A DNA stretch of 64,000 bases from Microbacterium esteraromaticum (GTDB lineage Bacteria; Actinomycetota; Actinomycetes; Actinomycetales; Microbacteriaceae): NCBI RefSeq assembly GCF_028747645.1, contig NZ_CP118100.1, forward strand, positions 1,116,001-1,180,000, written 5' to 3'. Position 1 is the first letter of the stretch. Each line of letters opens with the position of its first letter. Shown here piece by piece: positions 1 to 9,048 of this stretch. The notes under the pieces were generated by a model. The model had not been told where the DNA came from. It saw only the letters and a program-made list of their open reading frames with translations, and ran no database searches. A program made the translations under genes and the position numbers.

Positions 1-371
1 CGGGCGCGGGCGACTACGGGGTTCGGGGACCGCGCCGCTGGGCGATGCGTCTGCTGGCAGCGGTGATCAGCCGTGTCGCGCGGACCCCGCTCACCGATGT
101 GACCAGCGGGTTCAAGGTTGCCGGGCCCCGGGCCGTCGACCTCTTCGCAGACGAGTTCCCCGCCGAGTACCTCGGCGACACCATCGAGGCGCTCGTGATC
201 GCGGCACGTGCGGGCCTTCGCATCCGGCAGGTGCCGGTGGCCATGCGCGTACGACAGGGCGGTGAGCCATCGCACAGACCTCTCAAAGCCGCCGCGTATC
301 TTTTCCGGGCCTGCGCTGCGTTCGGGCTTGCGATGATCCGCCCTCGGGCACGAGTGGGGAGCGACGCATGA
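1..371 (+). CDS. Glycosyltransferase family 2, C-terminal part (5' end outside window)
   Basis: The reading frame is open from the first bases (frame 3) and ends with TGA at 369-371, so only about the last 122 residues are here. The segment has the GDYGVRGPRRW / VTSGFKV / FPAEYLGD pattern of the C-terminal half of dolichyl-phosphate-mannose-synthase-like GT2 enzymes, which transfer a sugar from a nucleotide donor on the cytoplasmic membrane face. The catalytic DxD region lies upstream of the window. The stop overlaps the next start (ATGA). The following DUF2304 protein is a frequent partner of this GT2 class, which supports the call. Substrate unknown. Confidence 0.85.
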   Translation, partial: GAGDYGVRGPRRWAMRLLAAVISRVARTPLTDVTSGFKVAGPRAVDLFADEFPAEYLGDTIEALVIAARAGLRIRQVPVAMRVRQGGEPSHRPLKAAAYLFRACAAFGLAMIRPRARVGSDA

Positions 372-787
372 ACATGAGCATCATCACCTACATCTTCGGG
401 ATCGTCGCGGCGGTGCTGGCGCTGATCGCGATCATTGAACTGATGCGGCGCGGCACGCTGCGCGAGCGCCATGCGGGCTGGTGGTTCGTCGGAGGGGTGC
501 TGGCACTGGTCATCGCCGTGTTCCCGCAGATGCTGGGGTGGGCGGCTTCGGCCCTGGGCATCGTCGTGCCGGTCAACCTGGTGTTCTTCGTCGCGATCGC
601 GCTGCTGTTCCTGGTCAGCCTGCAGTACGGTGCCGAGCTGACCCGCATCGAGGAGAAGCTGCGGGTGCTCGCCGAGCAGTCGGCATTCCATGAGCGCAGG
701 ATCGCGCAGATCGAGCAGCGCCTCGACATTCGCGAGGATGCGATCACTGACGAAACCCCTCCGCGACCGGACGGAGAGGAGTCATGA
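368..787 (+). CDS. DUF2304 family membrane protein
   Basis: A 139-residue protein with three predicted membrane helices in the first about 80 residues and a polar, probably coiled-coil C-terminus (about 90-125). Size and layout fit DUF2304 proteins, which often sit directly after a polyprenyl-phosphate GT2 gene and may work with it. Start ATG overlaps the preceding stop and its own stop overlaps the next ATG, so it is translationally coupled on both sides. Function is inferred from context only. Confidence 0.8.
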   Translation: MNMSIITYIFGIVAAVLALIAIIELMRRGTLRERHAGWWFVGGVLALVIAVFPQMLGWAASALGIVVPVNLVFFVAIALLFLVSLQYGAELTRIEEKLRVLAEQSAFHERRIAQIEQRLDIREDAITDETPPRPDGEES

Positions 788-2016
788 CCGCTCCTGTGCG
801 GGTCGTCATCGCCTCAAGACTCTTTCCCCCCGAGGTCAGCGCCGGCGCCTTCCGGCTGGGAGCGCTCGCCCGCCTGCTCGCGGAGCAGGGTGATGACGTC
901 GTCGTGCTCACCACCACACCGCCGGCCCATGCCCCGGCGACCCCGGATGCACCTGGGGTCGATGTTCGGCGCTGGCCCGTGCTGCGCGACTCCGGCGGCA
1001 ACGTGCGCGGCTACATGCAGTACATGAGCTTCGACATCCCGCTGCTGGCGCGACTGATCGGCACGCGATTCGACGTGGCTGTCGCGGAGTCGCCGCCCAC
1101 CACGGGGCTCGTCGCTGCGATCATCGCGGCCATCAAACGGCGGCCGCTCGTCTATTACGCGGCCGATGTGTGGACCGACGGAGTCATTTCGATGGGGGCC
1201 CCTGGCATCGTCGTGTCCGTCATGCGCTGGATGGAGCGCGCGGTGCTCAGGCGCGCGCGCTCGATCATCTCGGTCTCCGACGAGGTGACTGAGCGGCTCG
1301 TGCTGCTCGGCGCCGCGGCCGACCGCATCGTCACGGTCGGCAACGGCATCGACACCGAGATCTTCAGCCCCGATGTCGAGCCGGCCTCGAACGATGAGTA
1401 CTTCGTCTACACCGGCACCATGTCGGAGTGGCAGCAGCCCGACATATTCATTCGCGCCTTCGCGCAGATCGCGAAGGAGAACCCTGGCGTCCGCCTTCGA
1501 TTCTTCGGTCAGGGCGCAGTAGAAGCGCAGCTGAAGCAGGTCGCAGAGGAACTCGCTCCCGGTCGTGTCGAGTTCGGCGGCGTGGTCAGCCCCGCTGAAT
1601 CGACGTCGTGGATCCGTGGCGCGGCTGCGGCGCTCGTAAGCATCGTCCCCGGGATCGGCTACGACTTCGCCAAGCCGACCAAGACCTATGCGGCAGCCGC
1701 GACCGGGACCCCGGTTCTCTTCGCGGGCCCCGCAGCCGGGGCCGATCTCGTGCGCACCGGCGAGCTCGGCCTCGCGGTCGACTTCACACCTGAGGCCGTC
1801 GCCGACGCGATGCGGCAGTTGCTGTCTGAGGCGCACGACGGCACGACCGCGCTGATGCGGCCCCGCCGCGCAGCGTGGGCCCAGCAGAACGTCTCCCTCC
1901 GTGCTGTCGCCGAGCGGGTCGCGAGGGCGGTCACCCAGGCCGCAGCGGCGCGTGAGCGTAAACTCGAAACCAGTTCCCGCCGATCATCATCCGGCACCGA
2001 AAGGCCAACTCAGTGA
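784..2016 (+). CDS. Glycosyltransferase family 4 (WcaI-like)
   Basis: A 410-residue GT-B fold transferase. The N-terminus has the FPPE...GAFRLG pattern of WcaI-type GT4 enzymes (about residues 13-25). The C-terminal half carries a VGNGID segment and the donor-site region KPTKTYAAAATGTPVLF that replaces the classic EX7E stretch. It should add one sugar to a lipid-linked oligosaccharide in the cytoplasm. ATGA overlap with the upstream DUF2304 gene and GTGA overlap with the downstream acetyltransferase place it in one operon. Donor and acceptor cannot be read from sequence. Confidence 0.85.
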   Translation: MTAPVRVVIASRLFPPEVSAGAFRLGALARLLAEQGDDVVVLTTTPPAHAPATPDAPGVDVRRWPVLRDSGGNVRGYMQYMSFDIPLLARLIGTRFDVAVAESPPTTGLVAAIIAAIKRRPLVYYAADVWTDGVISMGAPGIVVSVMRWMERAVLRRARSIISVSDEVTERLVLLGAAADRIVTVGNGIDTEIFSPDVEPASNDEYFVYTGTMSEWQQPDIFIRAFAQIAKENPGVRLRFFGQGAVEAQLKQVAEELAPGRVEFGGVVSPAESTSWIRGAAAALVSIVPGIGYDFAKPTKTYAAAATGTPVLFAGPAAGADLVRTGELGLAVDFTPEAVADAMRQLLSEAHDGTTALMRPRRAAWAQQNVSLRAVAERVARAVTQAAAARERKLETSSRRSSSGTERPTQ

Positions 2017-2624
2017 AATCTTCGATCAGTGTGCGGGTCGTCGACTCCGCTGATGTCTCGCCCGATGCCTCGATCGGCGATGGCTCGTCGATCTGGCACC
2101 TCGCGCAGGTGCGCGAGGGCGTGCGGATGGGGCAGAACTGCATCGTCGGACGCGGCGCGTACATCGGCACCGGGGTCGAGATGGGCGACAACTGCAAGGT
2201 GCAGAACTACGCACTCGTCTACGAGCCCGCCAAGCTCGCCGACGGCGTGTTCATCGGTCCAGCGGTGGTGCTCACCAACGACACCTATCCGCGGGCGATC
2301 AACGCCGACGGCTCGCTGAAGAGCGCCCACGACTGGGAGCCGGTGGGCGTCACGATCGAGAAGGGCGCGGCGATCGGCGCGCGCTCGACCTGCGTCGCAC
2401 CGGTCACGATCGGCGCATGGGCGACGGTCGCCGCCGGCGCTGTGGTCGTGAAGGATGTGCCTGCGCATGCGCTTGTCGCGGGTGTTCCTGCTCGGCGGAT
2501 CGGCTGGGTGGGGGAGTCGGGTGTTCCGCTCACCCGTGGCGATGACGAATCGACCTGGATCTGCCCGGTGACGGGTGATCGCTTCATTGAGAACAACGAA
2601 ACCCTGACCAAGGAGTCCGCGTGA
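2013..2624 (+). CDS. wbpD: Left-handed beta-helix N-acetyltransferase, WbpD/WlbB-like
   Basis: A 203-residue protein made mostly of hexapeptide repeats (about residues 10-165), the trimeric left-handed beta-helix of sugar N-acetyltransferases. Composition and neighbours match WbpD/WlbB, which acetylates the 3-amino group of UDP-2-acetamido-3-amino-2,3-dideoxy-glucuronate from acetyl-CoA. GTG start overlaps the preceding stop. It is followed immediately by the aminotransferase (WbpE-like) and oxidoreductase (WbpB-like) that make its substrate, which decides between this and other hexapeptide acyltransferases. A short tail with a WICPVTGDRF segment follows the helix domain. Confidence 0.85.
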   Translation: MKSSISVRVVDSADVSPDASIGDGSSIWHLAQVREGVRMGQNCIVGRGAYIGTGVEMGDNCKVQNYALVYEPAKLADGVFIGPAVVLTNDTYPRAINADGSLKSAHDWEPVGVTIEKGAAIGARSTCVAPVTIGAWATVAAGAVVVKDVPAHALVAGVPARRIGWVGESGVPLTRGDDESTWICPVTGDRFIENNETLTKESA

Positions 2625-3718
2625 GCGAGTTCATTCCCCCGGCAAAGCCGATCATCGGTGACGACGAGCGGGCGGCGGTTGACCGTGTGCTGCGCAGTGG
2701 CATGGTGGCGCAGGGCCCTGAGGTGGCGGCGTTCGAGGCGGAGTTCTCGGCGCATTTCGTGTCGGGTCGGCCGTCGGTGGCGGTGAACTCGGGCACGGCT
2801 GGTCTGCACCTGGGCCTGCTGGCCGCGGGTGTCGGGCCGGGGGATGAGGTCATCGTGCCGTCGTTCACCTTCGCGGCGACGGGCAACTCGGTGGCGTTGA
2901 CGGGTGGGACGCCGGTGTTCGTCGACATCGAGCCGGAGACGTTCACTCTGGATCCGGAGGCGGTTGCTGCGGCGATCACCCCGAGGACGAAGGGCATCCT
3001 TCCAGTGCACCTGTATGGTCACCCGGCCCGGATGCGGGAGCTGGAGAAGGTGGCCGCTGAGCGGGGGGTGGCGTTGTATGAGGATGCCGCTCAGGCGCAC
3101 GGGGCGGCGTTGGATGGTCGCCCGGTGGGCTCGTTCGGTGATTTCGCGATGTTCAGCCTGTATCCGACGAAGAACATGACCAGTGGTGAGGGTGGTATGG
3201 TCACCTGCGCCACGGATGAGATCGCGCGTCGGGTGAAGCTGCTGCGCAACCAGGGCATGGAGCGGCAGTACGAGAACGAGATCGTGGGGTTCAACGCCCG
3301 GATGACTGACATCCACGCGGCGATCGGCCGCGTGCAGCTGACCAAGGTTGACGCGTGGACGGCGCAGCGGCAGGCGAATGCGGCGTTCTTGGACGCGAAC
3401 CTGCAGGGTGTCGTGGTGCCCCCGGTCGCCGAGGGTGCGGTGCACGTGTACCACCAGTACACGATCCGCGTGCCGGAGGATCGGGACGGGTTCGTTGCGG
3501 CGTTGAAGGAGGAGCACAACGTCGGCGCGGGTGTGTATTACCCGATCCCGAACCACCGACTGCCGTCGCTGGCCCCGTACGCTCCCGGACTGGAGTTGCC
3601 GGAGACGGAGCGCGCGGCGCGTGAGGTCGCATCGCTGCCGGTGCACCCGTCACTGTCCCAGGCGGATCTGGACCGGATCGTGGCCGCGGTGAACGCGGCG
3701 GCGGGGGCGGGCGCCTGA
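2621..3718 (+). CDS. wbpE: DegT/DnrJ/EryC1/StrS aminotransferase, WbpE/WlbC-like
   Basis: A 365-residue PLP-dependent sugar aminotransferase. Visible features are the N-terminal NSGTAGLHLGL (56-66), the PLP-ring aspartate in EDAAQAHG (D155) and the internal-aldimine lysine in YPTKNMTSGEGG (K184). Within this cluster it should convert the UDP-3-keto-GlcNAcA made by the WbpB-like enzyme into the 3-amino sugar, using glutamate. GTG start in a GTGA overlap with wbpD; stop overlaps the next ATG. The alternative is another 3-keto-sugar aminotransferase, but the wbpD and wbpB neighbours favour WbpE. Confidence 0.88.
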   Translation: MSEFIPPAKPIIGDDERAAVDRVLRSGMVAQGPEVAAFEAEFSAHFVSGRPSVAVNSGTAGLHLGLLAAGVGPGDEVIVPSFTFAATGNSVALTGGTPVFVDIEPETFTLDPEAVAAAITPRTKGILPVHLYGHPARMRELEKVAAERGVALYEDAAQAHGAALDGRPVGSFGDFAMFSLYPTKNMTSGEGGMVTCATDEIARRVKLLRNQGMERQYENEIVGFNARMTDIHAAIGRVQLTKVDAWTAQRQANAAFLDANLQGVVVPPVAEGAVHVYHQYTIRVPEDRDGFVAALKEEHNVGAGVYYPIPNHRLPSLAPYAPGLELPETERAAREVASLPVHPSLSQADLDRIVAAVNAAAGAGA

Positions 3719-4725
3719 TGGCCGAGAACCTGCGTGCCGGTCTGCTCGGCGTCGGCATGATGGGCCGCCACCACGCCCGGGTGCTGCGGGAGCTGGACGG
3801 GGTGGACCTGGTCGCGATCGCCGACCCGGGCGGTGACCCGCACGGGGTGGCCGGTGACCTGCAGGTGCTGCCGGACATCGACGCGCTGATCGCGGAGGGC
3901 CTGGACATCGCGGTGGTGGCCGTGCCGACCCGGTTCCATGAGGATGCGGCGTTGAAGCTGGCTTTGGCCGGCGTGCACACCCTGGTGGAGAAGCCGATTG
4001 CGCACAGCCTGGAGGCCGGGCAGCGGATGGTCGACGCATTCACCGCTGCGGGGCTGGTCGGCGCGGTCGGGCACATCGAACGGTTCAACCCCGCGCTGCA
4101 GGAGCTGCGCCGGCGGATCGAGGCGGGCGAGCTGGGCGCGGTGTATCAGGTGGTCACCCGCCGGCAGGGCCCGTTCCCATCTCGGATCGCCGACGTCGGG
4201 GTCGCGAAAGACCTCGCCTCCCATGACGTGGACCTGACCGCGTGGGTGGTGCAGTCCGACTACGACCGGCTGTTCGCGCAGACCGCGTTCAAGTCCGGCC
4301 GCGAGTACGAGGACATGATCACCATCACCGGGCGGACCAAGTCCGGGGTGATCGTGAACAACATCGTCAACTGGCTGAGCCCGATGAAAGAACGGCTCAC
4401 GGTCGTCACGGGGGAGAAGGGCGCGTTCGTCGCCGACACTTCCACCGGGGACCTGACTTTCTACGCCAACGGCACCATCCCGTTGGAATGGGAATCCGTC
4501 TCCTCGTTCCGCGGCGTCTCCGAAGGCGACGTCACCCGGTACGCGTTCCCCAAGCGCGAGCCGCTGCGCGTCGAGCACGAAGCGTTCCGCGACGCCGTTC
4601 TCGGACAGCAGACCGACCTCGTCACCATGGAACAGGGCCAGCGCACCCTCACCGTCGTCGAAGCCGCACTCGAATCAGCCCGCACGCACACGTCGATCGA
4701 GCTCGCGGACTTCGCAGACCGATGA
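3718..4725 (+). CDS. wbpB: Gfo/Idh/MocA oxidoreductase, WbpB/WlbA-like
   Basis: A 335-residue NAD(P)-dependent oxidoreductase with the Rossmann motif GVGMMG (11-16), the family EKP motif (91-93) and the catalytic-region DLASHDVDL with H169/D170. Expected to oxidise the C3 hydroxyl of UDP-GlcNAcA to the 3-keto sugar for the WbpE-like aminotransferase. It overlaps wbpE by one base (TGATG) and the next ABC transporter start by four, so transcription and translation are coupled. Length is normal for the family. Confidence 0.87.
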   Translation: MAENLRAGLLGVGMMGRHHARVLRELDGVDLVAIADPGGDPHGVAGDLQVLPDIDALIAEGLDIAVVAVPTRFHEDAALKLALAGVHTLVEKPIAHSLEAGQRMVDAFTAAGLVGAVGHIERFNPALQELRRRIEAGELGAVYQVVTRRQGPFPSRIADVGVAKDLASHDVDLTAWVVQSDYDRLFAQTAFKSGREYEDMITITGRTKSGVIVNNIVNWLSPMKERLTVVTGEKGAFVADTSTGDLTFYANGTIPLEWESVSSFRGVSEGDVTRYAFPKREPLRVEHEAFRDAVLGQQTDLVTMEQGQRTLTVVEAALESARTHTSIELADFADR

Positions 4726-6512
4726 AGCAGATCACCGTCCTGCTGCGGCGTCTGCTTCCGTACCTTCCGCCGTCGGCGCGCCGCTTCCTGCTCTGGTACT
4801 CGATCGTCGCAGCCCTGCTGTCGATCGTCGATGTGCTGGCGTTGATGCTGCTCGCACTGACACTGGCTGCGGCCGCGACCGGGAGCGCGATCTCGCTGCC
4901 GATCGTCGGTTCCATGCCCGAGTCGGCGCTGGTCTGGATGATCGCGGGACTGTCGGCGCTCGTGATCGCCAAGTCCGCTGCGAACGTCGGTCTGCAGTGG
5001 ATCGCGACCCGCCGCTTCGCCGAATTCGAGGTGCGGGTCGGCGCGCAGCTGCTCGCCGCCTACCTGCGTGCACCCTGGACCGATCGTCTCGGCCGCAACT
5101 CTGCTCAGGTCGTTCAGATGGCCAATACGGGCGTGGCGAACGTGACCAGCGGCTTCCTGCTGCCCATCACGACCCTGCCGGGCTTGCTGGTCACGTCGAT
5201 CGGCGTGCTGGCAGTGATCGTCGTCGCGCAGCCCCTGACCGCGCTGATCACGGCCGTGTACCTGGTGGGAATCGCTGCGCTCCAGTACTATGTGCTGGGC
5301 GGGCGCACCCGCCAGGCGGCTCGGGTCGCGCGTGATTCGCAGATGGCTGCCGCCGCCCTGATCTCCGGCATGGTGTCGGCTCTGAAGGAGATCACCCTTC
5401 GCGACAAAGCCGCCGAGGTCGAGGTCGTCGTCGAGAAGCAGCGTTCGCTGTCGGCACGCGCCCGGTCGAACTCGAACTTCCTCTCAGCAGTGCCTCGCTT
5501 CATCTTCGACTCGGCCGTCATCGGCGGCTTCCTGCTCACCGGCGGTGTCGCCTACTTCGTCGGCGGTCCGGTCAATGGCCCTCAGGATGCCATCGGCGCA
5601 GTGGCGCTGTTCGGCATCGCGGGCTTCCGGCTGGTGCCTGCACTCACCGGATTCCAGTCGGTGATCACCCGCACCGTCACCACCGCGCCCTACGTCGACA
5701 CGGTCATCGCCGACATCGAATCGGCCGACGACTATCTCAAGGCGCAGGAGCGGCTCGGCCGCGAGCCGCTGCCGTCAGCACCGCAGGTGCTCACTCTCGA
5801 CAACGTCGGGTTCACGTTCCCAGGCTCGTCCACGCCTGCAGTCGAAGCATTGAGCCTCGACATCCGCATGGGGACGACCGTCGGCATCGCCGGACCGTCC
5901 GGCGCCGGCAAGTCGACTCTCGTCGACCTGCTGCTCGGGCTCATCTCGCCGAGCTCAGGACAGATCCTCATCGACGACAAGCCCCTGCAGGACGTGCTCG
6001 CGGCCTGGCGCCAGCATGTCGGCTACGTCCCGCAGGACGTCGCGTTGTTCGACGGCACCATCGCACAGAACATCGCTCTGGTGTGGGACGACAGCTACGA
6101 CCTCGAGCGGGTCGAGCGCGCAGCGCGTCGTGCGCAGCTTTGGGACGTGATCTCGGATCGTGACGGCGGCGTGCACTCGACTGTCGGCGAACGCGGCATG
6201 ACACTCTCCGGAGGGCAGCGACAGCGTCTCGGCATCGCTCGCGCGCTGTACACCGACCCGCTGATCCTCGTCCTCGACGAGGCCACGAGCGCGCTCGACA
6301 GCAAGACCGAGGCGAACGTGACCGAGGCGATCCACGAGCTGCACGGCGAAGTCACGGTCATCGCCGTCGCCCACCGTCTGTCGACGATCCGCGCCTCTGA
6401 TCAGGTGCTCTTCATGCAGGACGGCCGGATCGCGGCGACAGGCACCTTCGATGAGGTCGTCGCCGAACACGAGGACTTCGCGCTCCAGGCGCGGCTCTCA
6501 GGGCTGGCATGA
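4722..6512 (+). CDS. ABC exporter/flippase, fused membrane and ATPase domains (MsbA/PglK type)
   Basis: A 596-residue half-transporter. Residues about 1-330 hold six predicted membrane helices. The ATPase domain has Walker A GPSGAGKST (about 391-399), signature LSGGQ (about 495-499) and Walker B LILVLDEA (about 514-521). Such proteins flip lipid-linked oligosaccharides (PglK/WlaB) or lipids. Its position after the three wbp genes and before transferase genes suggests it flips the lipid-linked glycan of this operon. Start ATG overlaps the wbpB stop (ATGA); the same frame runs open further upstream but that part is antigenically meaningless overlap with wbpB, so 4722 is chosen. Confidence 0.87.
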   Translation: MKQITVLLRRLLPYLPPSARRFLLWYSIVAALLSIVDVLALMLLALTLAAAATGSAISLPIVGSMPESALVWMIAGLSALVIAKSAANVGLQWIATRRFAEFEVRVGAQLLAAYLRAPWTDRLGRNSAQVVQMANTGVANVTSGFLLPITTLPGLLVTSIGVLAVIVVAQPLTALITAVYLVGIAALQYYVLGGRTRQAARVARDSQMAAAALISGMVSALKEITLRDKAAEVEVVVEKQRSLSARARSNSNFLSAVPRFIFDSAVIGGFLLTGGVAYFVGGPVNGPQDAIGAVALFGIAGFRLVPALTGFQSVITRTVTTAPYVDTVIADIESADDYLKAQERLGREPLPSAPQVLTLDNVGFTFPGSSTPAVEALSLDIRMGTTVGIAGPSGAGKSTLVDLLLGLISPSSGQILIDDKPLQDVLAAWRQHVGYVPQDVALFDGTIAQNIALVWDDSYDLERVERAARRAQLWDVISDRDGGVHSTVGERGMTLSGGQRQRLGIARALYTDPLILVLDEATSALDSKTEANVTEAIHELHGEVTVIAVAHRLSTIRASDQVLFMQDGRIAATGTFDEVVAEHEDFALQARLSGLA

Positions 6513-7720
6513 GTATGTCCGAAATGTCGTCGATGGTGGCTGCACGCTGGCGCATGGCGAAGCGCCTGGTGCGCTCCCGCATGCCGGAGGCGATCACCTC
6601 TCGAATCGGACCGGCGACGGCGCGCTACCGCCCGCAGGACGTGCCCGCACCCGTGGCCGCTCCGGCCACGGACGTTCGACTGCTTGTCGGACCGCGCAAC
6701 TTCGCGGGACAGGGAGATCGCTGGGCGCGCGCAGCCGAGCGGCTGCCGGGCGTCGGCGCGGTCTCGATGATCGCGGGTGACAACGGCGGGCTCGACTTCC
6801 CCGTGGACTACGGGGTGCCGGATGCTGTCTACACGAACTCGCGGCGTTGGGGCATCCGGCAGCGCGGCGCCGTCGGCGCCGGGTTCACGCACGTGATGAT
6901 CGAGGCGGTGTCGTCGATGTTCGGCGCGGCCAGCGACAAGGTCGTCGCACGCGAAGTCGAATGGCTGCGTGCCCAGGGCGTGCAGGTCGCGATGCTGTGC
7001 CATGGCACTGACATCCGGCTGCCCGACCGTCATGCGCAGCTCGATGAATGGTCGCCCTTCCGAGACGCCCCGGCCGACTGGGTGAACCGGCTCCAGACCC
7101 GCGCCTCGTTCAATCAGCAGGTCCTGGACCGCGTCGCTGCACCGGTCTTCGTGTCGACGCCGGAGATGCTGCTGGATCGCCCCGGTGCGCAGTGGCTGCC
7201 GATCGTGGTGGACATCGAGCGGTGGGCGACGTCGACAGAGATCCTCACCAGTGATCGACCGGTCGTACTGCACGCCCCGACGAACCCCCTCGTCAAGGGC
7301 ACCGCTCTGATCGAGCCGATCGTGCAGCGGCTGCACGAGGCTCGACAGATCGATTACCGTCGCGTGGTCCGCGTGCCCTCCGGAGAGATGCCCGCGCTGT
7401 ACGCCGGCGCGGACGTGGTGCTCGAGCAGTTCGCGCTGGGGATGTACTCGGTCACTTCGGTCGAGGCGATGGCCGCCGGGCGCATCGCCATCGCGCACGT
7501 GCACGACCAGGTGCGCGACCACGTCCGTGAGACGACCGGACTGGAGCTGCCCGTGGTCGAAGCGACGCCGGATACGCTGCATGACGTGCTCGACGACATC
7601 CGCACTCGCCCCGAGCATTACCGCGAGGTGGCGCGCCGCGGACCCGACTTCGTGCGGGCTGTCCACGACGGAGCGCTTTCGGCGCGAGTGCTCGCGCCTT
7701 TTCTGGGGGTGACGGCATGA
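6509..7720 (+). CDS. Glycosyltransferase, GT-B fold (family 1/4-like)
   Basis: A 403-residue protein with a basic N-terminus (about 1-50) and a GT-B type core. The C-terminal half has the pattern HAPTNPLVKG...YAGADVVLEQFALGMYSVTSVEAMAAGR, which corresponds to the donor-binding EX7E-like region of GT4 enzymes. It is coupled by ATGA overlaps to the flippase upstream and the next transferase downstream. Close ATG codons at 6509 and 6515 make the exact start uncertain by two codons. Sugar specificity unknown. Confidence 0.8.
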   Translation: MSMSEMSSMVAARWRMAKRLVRSRMPEAITSRIGPATARYRPQDVPAPVAAPATDVRLLVGPRNFAGQGDRWARAAERLPGVGAVSMIAGDNGGLDFPVDYGVPDAVYTNSRRWGIRQRGAVGAGFTHVMIEAVSSMFGAASDKVVAREVEWLRAQGVQVAMLCHGTDIRLPDRHAQLDEWSPFRDAPADWVNRLQTRASFNQQVLDRVAAPVFVSTPEMLLDRPGAQWLPIVVDIERWATSTEILTSDRPVVLHAPTNPLVKGTALIEPIVQRLHEARQIDYRRVVRVPSGEMPALYAGADVVLEQFALGMYSVTSVEAMAAGRIAIAHVHDQVRDHVRETTGLELPVVEATPDTLHDVLDDIRTRPEHYREVARRGPDFVRAVHDGALSARVLAPFLGVTA

Positions 7721-9048
7721 GCAGGCACCTGCTTCTCACCGCGTGGGCGTTCCCGCCAGCTCGGACGAGCGGCGTGTACCGCGCCGCCGGAATCGCCGAC
7801 GCATTCGTTCGTGCGGGCTGGCACGTGACGGTTCTCACCGGACCCGCATCGCTGTTCCGGGCGAACGAGGTGGCCGACGAGACGCTGCTCGAGACCGTCG
7901 ATCCGCGCATCGAGATCGTCGAGGTGCCGCTGGAGCATCACGAGCTCTCCACAGACATCACCACATGGTCGCGCACCCGCGCCCGCCAGCCTGAGCTGTG
8001 GACGCGCCGCAGGCTTCAGCGGGATCGTCATGAGTTCCCCGAGGCCTGGTATGGATCGTGGGCGCCTGCCTTGCGCGAGGCAGCGGATGCTGTGCACCAG
8101 AGCCGACCGGTCGATCTCGCACTGGGCACAGCCGCACCGTACGTCGACTTCGTCCCGGGGGAGCACCTGCGTGCCCAGCACGGCGTACCTTACATCCTCG
8201 ACTACCGGGATGCGTGGACGTTCCTGACCTTCACCGGCACGCCGCCGGCTGGGCTCACCGATGCGGTCCGTGATCGAGAGCGCGCCCTGATGAGCGAGGC
8301 GTTCCAGGTGTGGTTCGTGAACGACCCGATCCGCGGCTGGCACGCCGGGCAGTATCCCGACTCCGCCGCGAAGATGCGCACGGTGCGCAACGGATTCGAT
8401 CTGCCCGCTCAGGCCACCGACGCGGCGGCGTTCGGCGTTCCGCTTCGCGATGCCGCAGACGGTCCACTGACCTTCGGATACATCGGAACCATCAACTTCG
8501 GAGCCTTTCCGCTCGACGAGGTCGTCGAGGCTTGGCGGATTGCTCGGATGCAGCTCCCCGAGGGGTCTCGTCTCGTGCTGCGCGGTCACCTGGGCCGCAC
8601 GGGCGAGGGCAGCCCCCAGCTCCTCGCGGCGTTGGCCGAGGCTGAACCTCTTGGCATCGTCTACGAGGGGCCGGTGAGTCGGAGCCGGCTCACCGAGGTC
8701 TATCGACAGTTCGACGCACTGCTGCTGGCGCTGCCCAGCGGCCCTGGCGTGACCAGCGGCAAGGTGTACGAGTACGCGGCCACGGGTCTGCCGATCGTCT
8801 CGGTGCACACGCCGGAGACCCCTGTGGCAGAGGTGCTGGGCGACACGGATCACTGGCATGCACCCCGCTCGCTCGAGCCTGAAGCGATCGCTGAATCGCT
8901 GATCGATGCCGCGCGCCAGGTGCAGTTGAGCACCGTGGGCGTCCGTCAGCGCGCGATCGCCGCCGGCCTCCGCTGGGAGCGGCTGGGCATCCTGGCGACG
9001 GCCGTCGCCGATATCGAGACCGAGTTCGGCATGGAGGCGCGCGCATGA
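7717..9048 (+). CDS. Glycosyltransferase family 4, copy A of a mirrored pair
   Basis: A 443-residue GT4-like enzyme. The N-terminus has WAFPPARTSGVYR (about 10-22), the middle DYRDAWTF and WFVNDPI, the C-terminal donor region TSGKVYEYAATGLPIVSVH. The - strand protein at 9882-11210 shares the same landmarks in the same order (GFPPSRSGGAYR, DYRDTW, WFVNEPI, TSGKVFEYMATGLPIVSVH), so the two are paralogues. ATGA overlaps join it to the preceding transferase and the following small gene. It probably acts on a similar acceptor to its partner. Confidence 0.85.
   Translation: MSRHLLLTAWAFPPARTSGVYRAAGIADAFVRAGWHVTVLTGPASLFRANEVADETLLETVDPRIEIVEVPLEHHELSTDITTWSRTRARQPELWTRRRLQRDRHEFPEAWYGSWAPALREAADAVHQSRPVDLALGTAAPYVDFVPGEHLRAQHGVPYILDYRDAWTFLTFTGTPPAGLTDAVRDRERALMSEAFQVWFVNDPIRGWHAGQYPDSAAKMRTVRNGFDLPAQATDAAAFGVPLRDAADGPLTFGYIGTINFGAFPLDEVVEAWRIARMQLPEGSRLVLRGHLGRTGEGSPQLLAALAEAEPLGIVYEGPVSRSRLTEVYRQFDALLLALPSGPGVTSGKVYEYAATGLPIVSVHTPETPVAEVLGDTDHWHAPRSLEPEAIAESLIDAARQVQLSTVGVRQRAIAAGLRWERLGILATAVADIETEFGMEARA

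Noticed and set aside
2285..3646. A 453-codon open frame on the - strand
   Set aside because: Antisense to wbpD and wbpE; His/Arg-rich and domain-free.
4242..4721. An N-terminal extension of the ABC exporter
   Set aside because: The frame is open but overlaps wbpB throughout; ATG 4722 in an ATGA overlap gives a normal-length exporter.
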